A DNA stretch of 64,000 nt, from NCBI GenBank assembly GCA_024103355.1, contig JAGFIU010000011.1:1-64000 (forward strand), given 5' to 3'. Under the pieces are notes generated by a model that ran no database searches, was not told the origin of the DNA, and saw only the letters and a program-made list of their open reading frames with translations. Made by a program: the position numbers and the translations under genes. This stretch comes from Bacteroidota bacterium. GTDB lineage: Bacteria > Bacteroidota > Bacteroidia > NS11-12g > UBA955. This document shows positions 54,606 through 64,000 of this stretch, one piece after another (the stretch's first letter is position 1; each line of letters opens with the position of its first letter).

Positions 54606-56503
54606 TATTCTTCAACCAAAAATTTACCGGAAATGATTTGAGGACTATTTTCTTGCAAAATCTGATAAGTATATATTCCCCCGGTCAATTTGGATATATC
54701 TATATAAGAGCGATAGCGGCCGATTTGTTCTGCTGAATGGCTTTCCTCAAACACAATTCTGCCATTCATATCAATAATTTTGATTGAGAATTTACCTGTT
54801 TGCACAAAAAATAATTCAAGTTGGAGAATATCCTTAGCAGGATTTGGAAAAGCATTCTCTACTCTATATTTTATTTTGGCAGGTTGAATGCTTACATTCA
54901 TGTCATTTATAAGAACTTTGTTAATCCAAGTGCTATTCTTATCAAACTTATTTCCAAACGAGCCCGAAGTCCAAAAGAAACCCGGATTGCTATAATCTCT
55001 TTGAATTCCGGTATAATCACCCCATCTCTCTGTTGAATCATTCAAAAATGTATTGATTAAACCTTCGCCATTCTTTATTCTTATTATATTACTATACTCC
55101 TTGCTATTATTCATATAAATGATGGAAGAGCCTGGAAAATGGTTTTCGGACACATGCGAGAAAGTAATGACAGCATTGCTGTTCCACTTCCCGTCACCGG
55201 CATAAACCATACTTGGATAAGCCAAATCTAAGGAATCATCAGATATGATATTACCTGTAATTGTAGGATTAGAATAAATATCACTTATTATTCCGTGGTA
55301 AATAGCAGAGCGATTATTTTGAAAATTCTTTGTTGTTTGTACATATTGAATTTCGTTATTATGAGTAAAGCCTGATAATACTCGCGCATCATTGGTTTGC
55401 AATCTGAAACCTGCTTGTGGTTGATAACCGTCAGGGGGTAGTCCATAAGGCTTATTTGTGGTCAACACCTTTAGGGAGTAAACCGGTTCTCCATCCAATA
55501 AGTTACTATGAATCCTATGCAAGAAAACTGTATCGTTTTGCATGTCACTTGGTCTAACAGACAGGAAAAACATTCCTGCTTTGAATTGATTATATCCACC
55601 GGGGATTCCACAAATATTCCAAATGTAGCGGCCATCTAATTGAATATCACCTATCAGATTTGCTCGCAAAGAGTCTCCTTTAAATCCATCTTCTTTGTGT
55701 ACCTGCCAAATTACAGACTGGGTAAAGCCTACAGTCCAATCCACACTATCTTTTACAATATTGACAGTGATGTATAAATCTTGTTCGGATAGAGAAATAA
55801 CAGGATAATCAGACCACGTTTTACCACCAAACGGATTACCGGTCAGTTCATAGACATTCCATCCTTCCAACGGATTATCTGTTTTTGAAAAGCATACAAT
55901 AATACGCGTATCAGTGCTTTCTGAACCTTCTAAATATACAATGATAAATTTATCAGCAATATCATCATAAACAATTTTGGGATCATACGACCTGTCAAGC
56001 ACCCCAACTCCGCCCGGATTATCATTCCCCAATGAGCGAGGGAATGCCTCTAACGACCAATTCTTTAACCACTTGCCCGTATCATTATACACACGGATAT
56101 TGGTATTGAGAACACTTACCACCCATCCTGACCTTGAGACCGCAATATTATTGTCATTTGGTACTCCACCACCGATTGAACCCTCAAATCCTTCTACCAC
56201 AGTGGGGACAGATACAGTTCGTCTATCAACCCGGTGCTGATTGTATTTTACGCCTTCGATAGTTCTAATTTGATTTACTTCATTTTTATGGTTGACTTTT
56301 TTCCCTGCTGGTTCCGGCATTGCCTTGGATATATAATAGGTTCCAATTGGCGTTGATTCTGCTAAATTTGGATTAAAATCATTTGCTATTCCAAACTTCA
56401 ATCCTGTTTTTACTTTATACGTCAATGCTCCTTGTGCATTTACGAATACAGTCATAGCACACAAAACCATTATTGACACTAAATTAATAAATCTCATTTT
56501 CAT
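54605..56503 (-). CDS. Large T9SS type A secreted protein, unknown function
   Basis: This 632-residue protein has a signal peptide (about 1-23) and a C-terminal T9SS type A domain (ENAFPNPAKDILQLELFF then LTGGIYTYQILQENS). The middle has DPKIVYDDIADKFIIVYLEG and GDYTGIQRDYSNPGFFWTSG, typical of beta-propeller-like secreted proteins of Bacteroidota. A -7 box (TACCTTTG, minus strand, 56531-56524) lies 20 bp upstream. Function unknown. Confidence 0.82.
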   Translation of the reverse strand: MKMRFINLVSIMVLCAMTVFVNAQGALTYKVKTGLKFGIANDFNPNLAESTPIGTYYISKAMPEPAGKKVNHKNEVNQIRTIEGVKYNQHRVDRRTVSVPTVVEGFEGSIGGGVPNDNNIAVSRSGWVVSVLNTNIRVYNDTGKWLKNWSLEAFPRSLGNDNPGGVGVLDRSYDPKIVYDDIADKFIIVYLEGSESTDTRIIVCFSKTDNPLEGWNVYELTGNPFGGKTWSDYPVISLSEQDLYITVNIVKDSVDWTVGFTQSVIWQVHKEDGFKGDSLRANLIGDIQLDGRYIWNICGIPGGYNQFKAGMFFLSVRPSDMQNDTVFLHRIHSNLLDGEPVYSLKVLTTNKPYGLPPDGYQPQAGFRLQTNDARVLSGFTHNNEIQYVQTTKNFQNNRSAIYHGIISDIYSNPTITGNIISDDSLDLAYPSMVYAGDGKWNSNAVITFSHVSENHFPGSSIIYMNNSKEYSNIIRIKNGEGLINTFLNDSTERWGDYTGIQRDYSNPGFFWTSGSFGNKFDKNSTWINKVLINDMNVSIQPAKIKYRVENAFPNPAKDILQLELFFVQTGKFSIKIIDMNGRIVFEESHSAEQIGRYRSYIDISKLTGGIYTYQILQENSPQIISGKFLVEE

Positions 56504-56523
56504 CCTTTTATATTTTTAAGGCA

Positions 56524-56531
56524 CAAAGGTA
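56524..56531 (-). promoter_or_regulatory. -7 box (TACCTTTG) of the T9SS protein gene
   Basis: TACCTTTG on the minus strand matches TAnnTTTG; a purine-rich AAAGGATG lies just before the start codon. Confidence 0.4.
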
Positions 56532-56633
56532 GTAAATCAACGAATACCGTCCTTATCGCAACCTAGTACCAATATCGAGAGATTGAGCACCAGGACTACA
56601 TAACTCTTATTAAGCCAAAGGCATTATTGTAAA

Positions 56634-58778
56634 TCACGGGTTAATATCTCCAATACCTAGGTGCCATAAAGTAAAAGCATATTTGTCGGCAGCTTCATCA
56701 ATAAGCATTGAAGTGGGTTTGCCTGCGCCATGCCCTGCTTTTGTTTCAATGCGAATCATAGTAGGATTGTCCCCGCCATTGGTAGCTTGCAAGGCAGCGG
56801 CAAATTTAAACGAATGAGCCGGCACAACCCTGTCATCATGGTCTCCAGTTGTAATAAGCGTTGACGGATATTTCTCACCTTGTTTTGTATTATGTAGAGG
56901 AGAATAGGCTTTCAAATAATCAAACATTTCTTTGGAATCTTCAGCAGTTCCATAATCATAAGACCAACCTGCTCCTGCAGTAAATTTATGGTATCGCAGC
57001 ATATCCAATACTCCTACAGCAGGGAGCGCAACTGCAAATAGCTCAGGCCTTTGTGTCAAACATGCACCTACTAATAAACCTCCATTTGAACCGCCACTGA
57101 TAGCAAGTTTGGAATCACTTGTGTAATGCTCATTGATTAGATACTCGGCAGCAGCTATAAAATCATCAAACACATTTTGTTTTTTCATCTTAATACCGGC
57201 ATCGTGCCATTCTTTACCATATTCTCCTCCACCTCTTAGATTAGGAACAGCATATACGCCACCTAATTTTAACCAAACAGCGATTGAAGGGCTAAAACTT
57301 GGTGTAAGACTAATATTGAAACCGCCATAACCATAGAGCATTGTAAGGTTAATTCCATTTTTCTCCAACCCTTTTTTATGGGTAATCATCATGGGTATTT
57401 TTGTACCGTCTTTGCTAGTATAAAACACTTGATAACTCTCATATTCATTAGGATTAAAATCTAAAACAGGTTCTTTGTACAAAGTAGTCTCGCCATCTTT
57501 GGGATTGTATGCATAAATGGTAGTAGGACGAATAAAATTAGTAAAAGAATAATAAACTATATCATCCTCCCAGCGACTATCAAATCCTCCGGCAGTACCG
57601 TTGCCCGGAAGTGTTATCTCTCGCTCTTTATCCCCATTTGTACTATATTGTACAACATAGGAGAGCGCATCTTTCAAATAGTTTGCAAAAAACTTTCCAG
57701 CACCGGTAGTTACTGTAAGAGGCATATTAGTTTCAGGAATAATTACTTGTGCTTTTGATAAATCAAGATTGTTCTTGTTGAGCTTTACCAGTTTCTGATT
57801 AGGCGCATCAAGGTCTGTCAGTACATAGAGATTATCTCTATCAGTATGAACCACTGCATGATTATTGTCAAAATTATCTACAATCTTTCTCAAAGGTGCA
57901 TTCTTAATCCTTAAATCTTTCACATAAAGTTCATTCCCAGTAGTAGATTCAGCAGCTGTAATTATCAAATAATTTTCATCTTCAGAAACTTCTCCCCCAA
58001 CATATCTACGCGGAGTTTTTTGTCCTCCAAAAATCAGCATATCGTTTTCTTGCTTATCTCCTATTTTATGAAAAAACAATTTATGTTCTGATGTTTTGCC
58101 GGACAGCTGACTTCCTTCCTTTGGCTTGTCATAACTGCTGTAATAAAAACCGGTATTACCTTGCCAACTCAACCCTGAAAATTTAACATCTTTGAGTGTA
58201 TCATCAATAATCTCTTTTGTAATAGCATTCCACACTATTACTTTTCTCCAATCGCTTCCTCCTTCACTAATCTGATATGCCATTAGACTACCGTCTTTCG
58301 AGAAACTAACTCCTCCAAGAGATGTTGTACCATCTTCGGAAAATGTGTTAGGGTCTAAATACACCTCTGCTTCATCATTTCCTTTTTGTCTATATAGTAC
58401 ACTCTGATTCTGAAGCCCATTGTTTTTATAATAGTAGGTATATTCTCCTCTTTTAAAAGGTGCTGAATAACGTTCATAATTCCACACCTTTTCAAGCATA
58501 TTTCTCAATTTATCTCTATATGGGATTGTATCAATATGACTGAATGTGAATTTGTTTTGTGCATCAATCCATGCTTTAACATCCGGATTTTGATCGTCTT
58601 CCAACCATCGGTATGGGTCTTCAACGACTTCGCCAAAAAATGTATCTTTTGCATCTATTTTTTTGGTTTCAGGATAAATATAGGTTTTCATTGGCGTGTC
58701 TTCAGTTTTAGATTTTTGAACACAGGAATTCAAAACAAGAATAGCAACTGTGAACAAAATTGCAGGATTTAGTTTCAT
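56634..58778 (-). CDS. S9 prolyl oligopeptidase-family peptidase (lipoprotein)
   Basis: This 714-residue protein has a lipoprotein signal (lipobox about Cys 19, ILVLNSCVQ) and a prolyl-oligopeptidase fold: an N-terminal beta-propeller (VVEDPYRWLEDDQNPDVKAW) and a C-terminal alpha/beta hydrolase with nucleophile Ser in AISGGSNGGLLVG, Asp in TTGDHDDRVVP and His in ETKAGHGAGKP. It would cleave proline-containing peptides in the periplasm. I start at 58778; the frame upstream to 58874 lacks a signal and overlaps the promoter. Confidence 0.92.
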   Translation of the reverse strand: MKLNPAILFTVAILVLNSCVQKSKTEDTPMKTYIYPETKKIDAKDTFFGEVVEDPYRWLEDDQNPDVKAWIDAQNKFTFSHIDTIPYRDKLRNMLEKVWNYERYSAPFKRGEYTYYYKNNGLQNQSVLYRQKGNDEAEVYLDPNTFSEDGTTSLGGVSFSKDGSLMAYQISEGGSDWRKVIVWNAITKEIIDDTLKDVKFSGLSWQGNTGFYYSSYDKPKEGSQLSGKTSEHKLFFHKIGDKQENDMLIFGGQKTPRRYVGGEVSEDENYLIITAAESTTGNELYVKDLRIKNAPLRKIVDNFDNNHAVVHTDRDNLYVLTDLDAPNQKLVKLNKNNLDLSKAQVIIPETNMPLTVTTGAGKFFANYLKDALSYVVQYSTNGDKEREITLPGNGTAGGFDSRWEDDIVYYSFTNFIRPTTIYAYNPKDGETTLYKEPVLDFNPNEYESYQVFYTSKDGTKIPMMITHKKGLEKNGINLTMLYGYGGFNISLTPSFSPSIAVWLKLGGVYAVPNLRGGGEYGKEWHDAGIKMKKQNVFDDFIAAAEYLINEHYTSDSKLAISGGSNGGLLVGACLTQRPELFAVALPAVGVLDMLRYHKFTAGAGWSYDYGTAEDSKEMFDYLKAYSPLHNTKQGEKYPSTLITTGDHDDRVVPAHSFKFAAALQATNGGDNPTMIRIETKAGHGAGKPTSMLIDEAADKYAFTLWHLGIGDINP

Positions 58779-58782
58779 GCGG

Positions 58783-58812
58783 TAAAAATAGAAATTGAGT
58801 TGGATTGAGCAA
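58783..58812 (-). promoter_or_regulatory. Promoter of the S9 peptidase gene
   Basis: On the minus strand TTG (58812-58810), a 19-bp spacer and TATTTTTA (58790-58783) resemble the Bacteroidota promoter (one mismatch in the -7 box), with the ATG only about 5 bp further. Confidence 0.4.
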
Positions 58813-58870
58813 TGAATAAATTTAGAAATTGGACAAAATCGAGTACTCTGAATTATAAATTCAAACTTTG

Positions 58871-61816
58871 TCAACTAAGCATATCCTGTAAATCATCCTT
58901 GTCAATATTAGCAAGCCATGTGCCGGCATCTACATGAATGATATCACTCGCAAGTTGCTTTTTGCGCTCTTGCAATAAAATAATTTTTTCTTCGACCGTG
59001 TTTTCAGTGATATACTTATACACAAAAACAGGCTTTTCTCTTCCTATTCTGTGAGCTCTATCCATTGCTTGTCTTTCAACTGCCGGATTCCACCATGGGT
59101 CAACAATGAAGACATAGTCAGCTGCTGTAAGATTAAGCCCTGTTCCTCCTGCTTTGAGAGAAATCAGGAATACTTTAAATTCATCCGAATTTTGAAATTT
59201 TTCTACTTGTTTGGCCCTTTCTTCTGAATGAACAGCTCCGTCAATATAGGCATATTTGATTCCCAACTCATTAAGTTTTTCCTTAAAAAGACGTAATTGG
59301 GTCACAAATTGGGAAAATACGAGTACTTTATTTCCTCTGCTTACAATATCTTTCAGATTTTCAATGATGATATTAAACTTACCGGAATGTCCATTAAAAA
59401 TATCATCAACTAAAACAGGGTGGTTGGCTATTTGCCTAAGCCTTAATAACCCTTTAAGAATATGAATCTTGGATTTTTCAATTCCTCTTTCAGAAATTGT
59501 CTTGAGTAATTCATTACGGAAATAGGATTTGGTCTTTTCATATAACTTTTCCTGCTCTGCTTCCATGTCACAATACAAAATTTGTTCATGACGCGGAGGC
59601 AGTTCCTTCGCAACTTCTTCTTTGGTTCTTCTAAGAATAAAAGGAGCTACCAACTCTTTCAATTCAGTACGTTTAGCAAGATCATTTTTTTTCTCAATTT
59701 TCTGAATAAAGTTCTTTTGAAACTTAGAAAAATTACCGAGTATTCCCGGGTTTGCGATATTTAACAGCGACCATAAATCAGAAGTCGAGTTCTCTACCGG
59801 AGTTCCGGTCAATAGTATTTTTTGCTCTGAATTCAGTTCTGATGCAGCCTTAACTGTCATTGAACCCGGATTTTTTAAATTCTGTGCTTCATCAAAAACA
59901 ATTGTGTGAAACTTGACTCTGCCAAAAACATCCCTATCGTTTCTTATAGTGCCATAGGTCGTAATAATAACTTCGAAGTCATAAAAGTACTCCCATATAT
60001 ATCGGTTTCGTTGATTTCCGGCATAAATAAAATAGCTTAACTGTGTAAAATGTTCAATTTCATTTTTCCAATTATGCAGCAAGGATGTAGGAACAACCAC
60101 TAAAAATGGTACTTGCTTCTCTTTTGCATCTGATTTTGTTCTTTCTCTGAAAATTTGTGGGGCATCTCGTAATTCCGGTCTTTTAGTAAGAATAAACCAT
60201 TCGAAGAATGCAAGTGTTTGAATGGTTTTACCCAAACCCATATCATCGGCAAGTAAGCCTCCAAATCTGTTCTCATTCAAAGCTATCAGCCATTGCAATC
60301 CCGTTTTTTGATATTTTCTCAATGTTGCTTTGAGAGTACTTGGAGTATCAACATTGACAGCCCTTCTATAGGCTTCACCCAATGACTTCATCTTTTCACC
60401 TGAACGGTTTATACCAATATCATCAAATGCTTCTAATAATCCATAGTGATATTTTCCTATTCTCAGTTCATCCTTTGAATCGGCTGCACAATCAAGAATA
60501 GGAGAAAGTTTTTGCATCCATTCTTGAGGTATAATTGCAATGGAACCATCGGGAAGTGTAAACAAATTATTGTTATTGAGAATATTAGTCCTTAATTTTT
60601 TAAAAGGAACTTCAACGGACCCAAACCTCACCATGATATTTATATCAAACCAATCATTGTTTTCTCTTACGGTGTAAGCAAGTATAGGCGAAGAAAGACA
60701 AAACGGTTGTTTTATTCCATCTTGATTTATAACAAATCCTTTCTTTTGTAAGGCAGGAATTGTGAGAGTAATAAAATCCTCAAGAGAAAGGTTATTCGGC
60801 AGATTGAATAATGAGCCTTGATGATGAGTAATTTTATGTTTTATTAATTCATCGACAGCTTGTTTTTCCCATTCTCTATCTCTTTTATTAATCTTTATTA
60901 TCCAATCGTTTTTTCCTTTTTCCAATGTGGTCACACCATTTTCAGTAACATGCATAGGAAAAGTTAAATCACCATAAACAAATTCAAGAGATAAATTAAT
61001 AGTTGAATTAAAAGTAAGCAAACTGAGTTTTGCATGTTTCTTAACATCAATATTAACCAATTCAATTCCCTTAGTCTTCACATTATTTGACAGAACCAAT
61101 GGGAGTATAAATTTTGTCAGGTATAATTCTTCCGAAGATTTTGGGATTAATATCTGTTCTTTATTAAAGAAAGTAGCAATTTTTCTGGCATCAGATTGCT
61201 GAGAAAAATGGAGAATAGCATTGTCTGTAAGAATAACTGCGGGGTTATTTACAACGACTGTGTTCTGTGCATTCTGCAAATTGATTTTTTTCTTGCCGTC
61301 AAATACCTGAGCATAGTAAACCATACCGTTATCGGTTCGGTCAACAGAAAATGTTACTTCGCTTTGATTTTCATTCACTTTAACAGGTATCCACTGATTC
61401 ACAATTCCATTACCCCAATAGTAGATGGTTCTTCCCCTAAGTTTAGAAAACACTTTAGAAATCTTTTTTTCTATGAATGGTCTGATAGAATTCTCTATCA
61501 GTTCATTATTGCATATTTTTTCTAAGAATTCCTGAGATTTAATCTTTTTTTTGCCTTTATAAAAGAGAGCAATCAGTTTATCAATTTCGTACTCCTCGAT
61601 AATTTTCAAAATAGCAATATCATCCGGAGACATCCCATAAAATTCTGCATTTTGAATTCTAACCTTAGAAAAATTCATTGAAAAGTCACCGCTTGCAAGT
61701 CTTTCAACAGCTAATACTTGAATAACTAACCCTAATTGAGGGTGCGGTTCGAGGGAAAACACGATTTCAAACTTTTCTTGAACTTTTGAATGAATATTTG
61801 GTTTAATCTGAATCAC
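58871..61816 (-). CDS. SNF2-family DEAD/DEAH helicase
   Basis: This roughly 980-residue Swi2/Snf2 ATPase has motif I GLLADDMGLGKTIQ, motif II VFDEAQNLKN, LTGTPVENS (motif III) and C-terminal LKAGGTGLNLTAADYV plus DRAHRIG (motifs V-VI). The first 500 residues hold an uncharacterised N-terminal region common to bacterial SNF2 proteins. No ATG lies near the N-terminus: candidates are a GTG at 61816 (used) and a TTG at 61861. It probably remodels protein-DNA complexes such as stalled RNA polymerase. Confidence 0.88.
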   Translation of the reverse strand: MIQIKPNIHSKVQEKFEIVFSLEPHPQLGLVIQVLAVERLASGDFSMNFSKVRIQNAEFYGMSPDDIAILKIIEEYEIDKLIALFYKGKKKIKSQEFLEKICNNELIENSIRPFIEKKISKVFSKLRGRTIYYWGNGIVNQWIPVKVNENQSEVTFSVDRTDNGMVYYAQVFDGKKKINLQNAQNTVVVNNPAVILTDNAILHFSQQSDARKIATFFNKEQILIPKSSEELYLTKFILPLVLSNNVKTKGIELVNIDVKKHAKLSLLTFNSTINLSLEFVYGDLTFPMHVTENGVTTLEKGKNDWIIKINKRDREWEKQAVDELIKHKITHHQGSLFNLPNNLSLEDFITLTIPALQKKGFVINQDGIKQPFCLSSPILAYTVRENNDWFDINIMVRFGSVEVPFKKLRTNILNNNNLFTLPDGSIAIIPQEWMQKLSPILDCAADSKDELRIGKYHYGLLEAFDDIGINRSGEKMKSLGEAYRRAVNVDTPSTLKATLRKYQKTGLQWLIALNENRFGGLLADDMGLGKTIQTLAFFEWFILTKRPELRDAPQIFRERTKSDAKEKQVPFLVVVPTSLLHNWKNEIEHFTQLSYFIYAGNQRNRYIWEYFYDFEVIITTYGTIRNDRDVFGRVKFHTIVFDEAQNLKNPGSMTVKAASELNSEQKILLTGTPVENSTSDLWSLLNIANPGILGNFSKFQKNFIQKIEKKNDLAKRTELKELVAPFILRRTKEEVAKELPPRHEQILYCDMEAEQEKLYEKTKSYFRNELLKTISERGIEKSKIHILKGLLRLRQIANHPVLVDDIFNGHSGKFNIIIENLKDIVSRGNKVLVFSQFVTQLRLFKEKLNELGIKYAYIDGAVHSEERAKQVEKFQNSDEFKVFLISLKAGGTGLNLTAADYVFIVDPWWNPAVERQAMDRAHRIGREKPVFVYKYITENTVEEKIILLQERKKQLASDIIHVDAGTWLANIDKDDLQDMLS

Positions 61817-61909
61817 AAGAGTAATATTTTGGCTGTAATTTGGGCAATAAACAATCTGCAATATTAAGCAATCAATTCTACCAAAAGAAGAAAATGTATA
61901 AAAACAACA

Positions 61910-61931
61910 AGAGCCCCATAAATGAGGCTCT
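61910..61931 (-). terminator. Intrinsic terminator after rplY
   Basis: AGAGCC and GGCTCT pair with an inner CAT/ATG extension; on the minus strand the hairpin is followed by TTGTTGTTTTTA. It lies 31 bp after the rplY stop codon. Confidence 0.6.
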
Positions 61932-61961
61932 CATAATAATTATACCTAGTATTTAAGAAAG

Positions 61962-62555
61962 TTATTGTGCGGTGGATGCTGGTGCTGCAGAAGGGGTATC
62001 AGTAGTTACAACCGCTCTAGTAACTTTACAAGTTACGATAGCATTTTCAGGGGCATCTAAAATTTGAAACTTATTGACAACAATATCCTTAACCTTGATT
62101 GATTGTCCAATATTCAATGTTTCAATATTCACCTCGATAGAATCCGGCAAATCATTTAGCAATCCTTTAACCTGCATCTTTGAGATTTTTTGGATTAGCT
62201 TACCTCCTGCCCTAACACCGGGTGCAGTGCCGATGATTGTAACAGGTAATCCTACTGTTACAGATGTCTTATCATCAACTTTTAAGAAATCAGCATGAGT
62301 GATTACATCATTCACAGGATCAAATTGAATATCTTGTAAGATTGCGTTGTACTCACTTCCGTCAATTAATAATTTTACCTTATAGGTATTAGGGGTATAA
62401 ACTAAATTCTTGAAATCTTGGCGATAAACAATAAAATGTTCATGAGCATCCTTGCTGTAAAGTACGCATGGCACCTTACCTTCATTTCTCAATGCTTTAG
62501 AGAATTTTGTACCTAAATTTTCTCTCTTTTCGCCTTTTAATAATATGGTTTTCAT
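61962..62555 (-). CDS. rplY: 50S ribosomal protein L25/general stress protein Ctc
   Basis: This 197-residue protein has the L25-like N-terminal 5S rRNA-binding part (LRNEGKVPCVLYSKDAHEHF, DIQFDPVNDVITHADFLKV) and the C-terminal TL5/CTC beta domain. The tail is Ala/Pro/Ser-rich (TPSAAPASTAQ). It lies 21 bp downstream of prs, as in many bacteria. Confidence 0.95.
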   Translation of the reverse strand: MKTILLKGEKRENLGTKFSKALRNEGKVPCVLYSKDAHEHFIVYRQDFKNLVYTPNTYKVKLLIDGSEYNAILQDIQFDPVNDVITHADFLKVDDKTSVTVGLPVTIIGTAPGVRAGGKLIQKISKMQVKGLLNDLPDSIEVNIETLNIGQSIKVKDIVVNKFQILDAPENAIVTCKVTRAVVTTDTPSAAPASTAQ

Positions 62556-62576
62556 TTATCTGAAATAATTACTTTT

Positions 62577-63545
62577 CTAAATTAACTGTTTTTGAATAAC
62601 ACCATCTTTCTTAAACAAGGAGCTAATAGAACCATGTTCGTGAACTTGTCTGATTGCCTTGGAAAGTAATGGAGCAACACTAAGAACTTTAATTTTTGAA
62701 GACTCAATTCTAACCGGTATAGTGTCACACACAACCAATTCTGCCAAAACAGAGTTTTCTATATTTTCAAGAGCTTTCCCTGATAGCACGGGATGTGTTG
62801 TAACCGCTCTGACACTTTTAGCTCCTTTGTCCATCAAAAGAGCAGCTGATTTACAAAGAGTTCCTGCGGTGTCCACCAAATCGTCCACTAAAACTACATC
62901 CATTCCTTTAACATCTCCGATTACCTGCATTGAGGCTATTTCGTTAGCTCTTTTTCTTTCCTTGTCACAGATTATCATAGGACAATCCAAAGATTTCGCA
63001 TATTCTCTATTTCGTGCTGTTGAACCGACATCGGGAGAACCAATGGTTAGGTTATCTAAACCGAGTGAGTTGATATAAGGGATAAAAATCACAGAAGCAT
63101 CCAAGTGGTCCACAGGGATATTAAAGAAGCCCTGTATTTGAGGAGCGTGCAAGTCCATGGTAATTACCCTATTTACTCCACTCGCAGAAAGAATATCTGC
63201 TATCAGTTTTGAGCCGATAGAAACACGCGGCTTATCTTTTCTATCTTGTCTTGCATAACCAAAATAAGGGATAACAGCCGTAATATAGTTTGCAGATGCG
63301 CGTCTGGCTGCATCAACCATCAAGAGTAATTCCATTAAGTTGTCAGCAGGTGCAAAGGTTGATTGGATAATAAATATATCACAACCTCTCACAGACTCAT
63401 TGAAGCTCGGTTGAATTTCCCCATCGCTGAATTTAGAGATGGTAACATCTCCCAATTCTTTGCCATAAGCCTCTGCCACCTTCTTTGCTAAAGCAATAGA
63501 GCCGGTGCCTGCGAACAATTTAACCGGATTGATTATTGATGTCAC
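62577..63545 (-). CDS. prs: Ribose-phosphate pyrophosphokinase
   Basis: This 322-residue enzyme makes PRPP from ribose 5-phosphate and ATP. It has DLHAPQIQGFFNIPVDHLDA, the RKRANEIASM segment, and the PRPP loop VVLVDDLVDTAGTLCKSA. The start codon is GTG at 63545 (VTSIINPVKLFAG). It is 43 bp downstream of tRNA-Gln. Confidence 0.96.
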   Translation of the reverse strand: MTSIINPVKLFAGTGSIALAKKVAEAYGKELGDVTISKFSDGEIQPSFNESVRGCDIFIIQSTFAPADNLMELLLMVDAARRASANYITAVIPYFGYARQDRKDKPRVSIGSKLIADILSASGVNRVITMDLHAPQIQGFFNIPVDHLDASVIFIPYINSLGLDNLTIGSPDVGSTARNREYAKSLDCPMIICDKERKRANEIASMQVIGDVKGMDVVLVDDLVDTAGTLCKSAALLMDKGAKSVRAVTTHPVLSGKALENIENSVLAELVVCDTIPVRIESSKIKVLSVAPLLSKAIRQVHEHGSISSLFKKDGVIQKQLI

Positions 63546-63588
63546 TTTGGTTTTATCTATTAAGGTTTTTCCTTACAATTTCTCAAAG

Positions 63589-63659
63589 TTGCCCGAGCTG
63601 GATTCGAACCAACACTAACTGAACCAAAATCAGTCGTCCTGCCATTAGACGATCGGGCA
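63589..63659 (-). tRNA. tRNA-Gln (anticodon TTG)
   Basis: The 71-nt minus-strand sequence folds as a cloverleaf: acceptor TGCCCGA/TCGGGCA, anticodon stem ACTGA/TCAGT with loop TTTTGGT (anticodon TTG, reads CAA), T-arm GTTGG-TTCGAAT-CCAGC, discriminator A. No CCA encoded. Confidence 0.95.
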
Positions 63660-63733
63660 AAATTGGGGTTGCAAAAATAAGAATAAATTTATGCTTTGCA
63701 AATGCTTTTAAAATAAATTGAGAAGCGGATGTT

Positions 63734-64000
63734 TTAAACCGTTTTTATTTCCTTTTCCTTCTCGACAAGAAGGGATTCAATCCTCTCTATATAAGAATCA
63801 ACGAGTTTTTGCACTTGAGTTTCAGCCTCTTTTACGCTGTCTTCGGCAGCACCTTCTTTTTGAGCATTTTTGAGACGTTCGTTTGCATCTTTACGCAAAC
63901 TTCTGATTCCGATTTTGGAATTTTCAGTTTCTTGTTTAGCCATTTTCACTAGCTCAACACGTCTTTGTTCGGTCAAAGGGGGAATGTTTATGCGAATCAT
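63734..64000 (-). CDS. frr: Ribosome recycling factor, C-terminal part (5' end outside window)
   Basis: The visible 88 residues are the C-terminal half of RRF: RINIPPLTEQRRVELVK, SLRKDANERLK and the coiled-coil helix SYIERIESLLVEKEKEI. The Met at the window edge is internal (the RRF motif usually reads VIRINIPPLTE), so the true start lies beyond 64000. Confidence 0.95.
   Translation of the reverse strand: MIRINIPPLTEQRRVELVKMAKQETENSKIGIRSLRKDANERLKNAQKEGAAEDSVKEAETQVQKLVDSYIERIESLLVEKEKEIKTV

Noticed and set aside
63734-64000. Met at the window edge as true frr start
   Set aside because: It aligns to the middle of RRF, so the gene continues beyond the window.

Overview
The window is chromosomal DNA from a member of the Bacteroidota (AT-rich, dense, no IS elements, rRNA or CRISPR). 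The evidence is four full type IX secretion (T9SS) cargo-like proteins plus a possible degenerate one, TonB-dependent receptors including one paired with a DUF4249 lipoprotein, a Porin_10-type porin, a PorE-like OmpA lipoprotein, few Shine-Dalgarno sites, and several promoters of the Bacteroidota type (TTG/TTTG, 18-19 bp, TAnnTTTG). KdsA indicates an LPS-type outer membrane.

Region 1 (1-10.6 kb, all minus strand) is a respiratory nitrate reduction operon. It runs membrane-anchored diheme cytochrome c, narG, narH, narJ, narI, two small envelope proteins, a hemerythrin-like protein and narK (cut by the window edge). Three FNR/CRP-type dyads lie upstream of the cytochrome gene. NarK carries an extra soluble insert of about 90 residues between its two halves.

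Region 2 (10.7-18.6 kb, minus strand) looks like a nitric-oxide module in two operons. The downstream operon encodes a CuA-type subunit II, a heme-copper oxidase-family subunit I whose usual cross-linked tyrosine position is Asn (a candidate NO reductase), and a Sco copper chaperone. The upstream operon encodes a protein with five DUF2249 repeats, a cysteine-less ScdA_N-like segment and a RIC-type hemerythrin domain; a DUF1858-DUF2249-DUF2249 protein; a polytopic membrane protein with a clear threefold internal repeat; a DUF59/SufT-like protein; and an NsrR-like Rrf2 regulator. A similar 26-bp dyad, AATAAArG-N10-CyTTTATT, precedes each operon.

Region 3 (18.6-31.5 kb) holds a TonB receptor behind a TPP riboswitch with a possible start-codon hairpin, a large T9SS surface protein, a lipoprotein, sugar/cell-surface enzymes (RmlD-like, GT2, methyltransferase, FAD oxidoreductase), a Moco-sulfurase-like aminotransferase, an AtoE-type transporter and tRNA-Thr(CGT).

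Region 4 (31.5-64 kb) is mostly housekeeping and envelope genes: thioredoxin, porin, PorE-like protein, queG, dtd, a RecD/Pif1-like helicase, kdsA-lolD-TPR-DCC-trmH, two tandem T9SS paralogues, a TonB receptor/DUF4249 pair, an M23 peptidase, ribF, truB, a T9SS protein, an S9 peptidase, a SNF2 helicase, rplY, prs, tRNA-Gln(TTG) and the 3' part of frr. Read together, regions 1 and 2 describe a facultative anaerobe that respires nitrate and removes the NO by-product. No nitrite reductase or nitrous oxide reductase gene is visible here.
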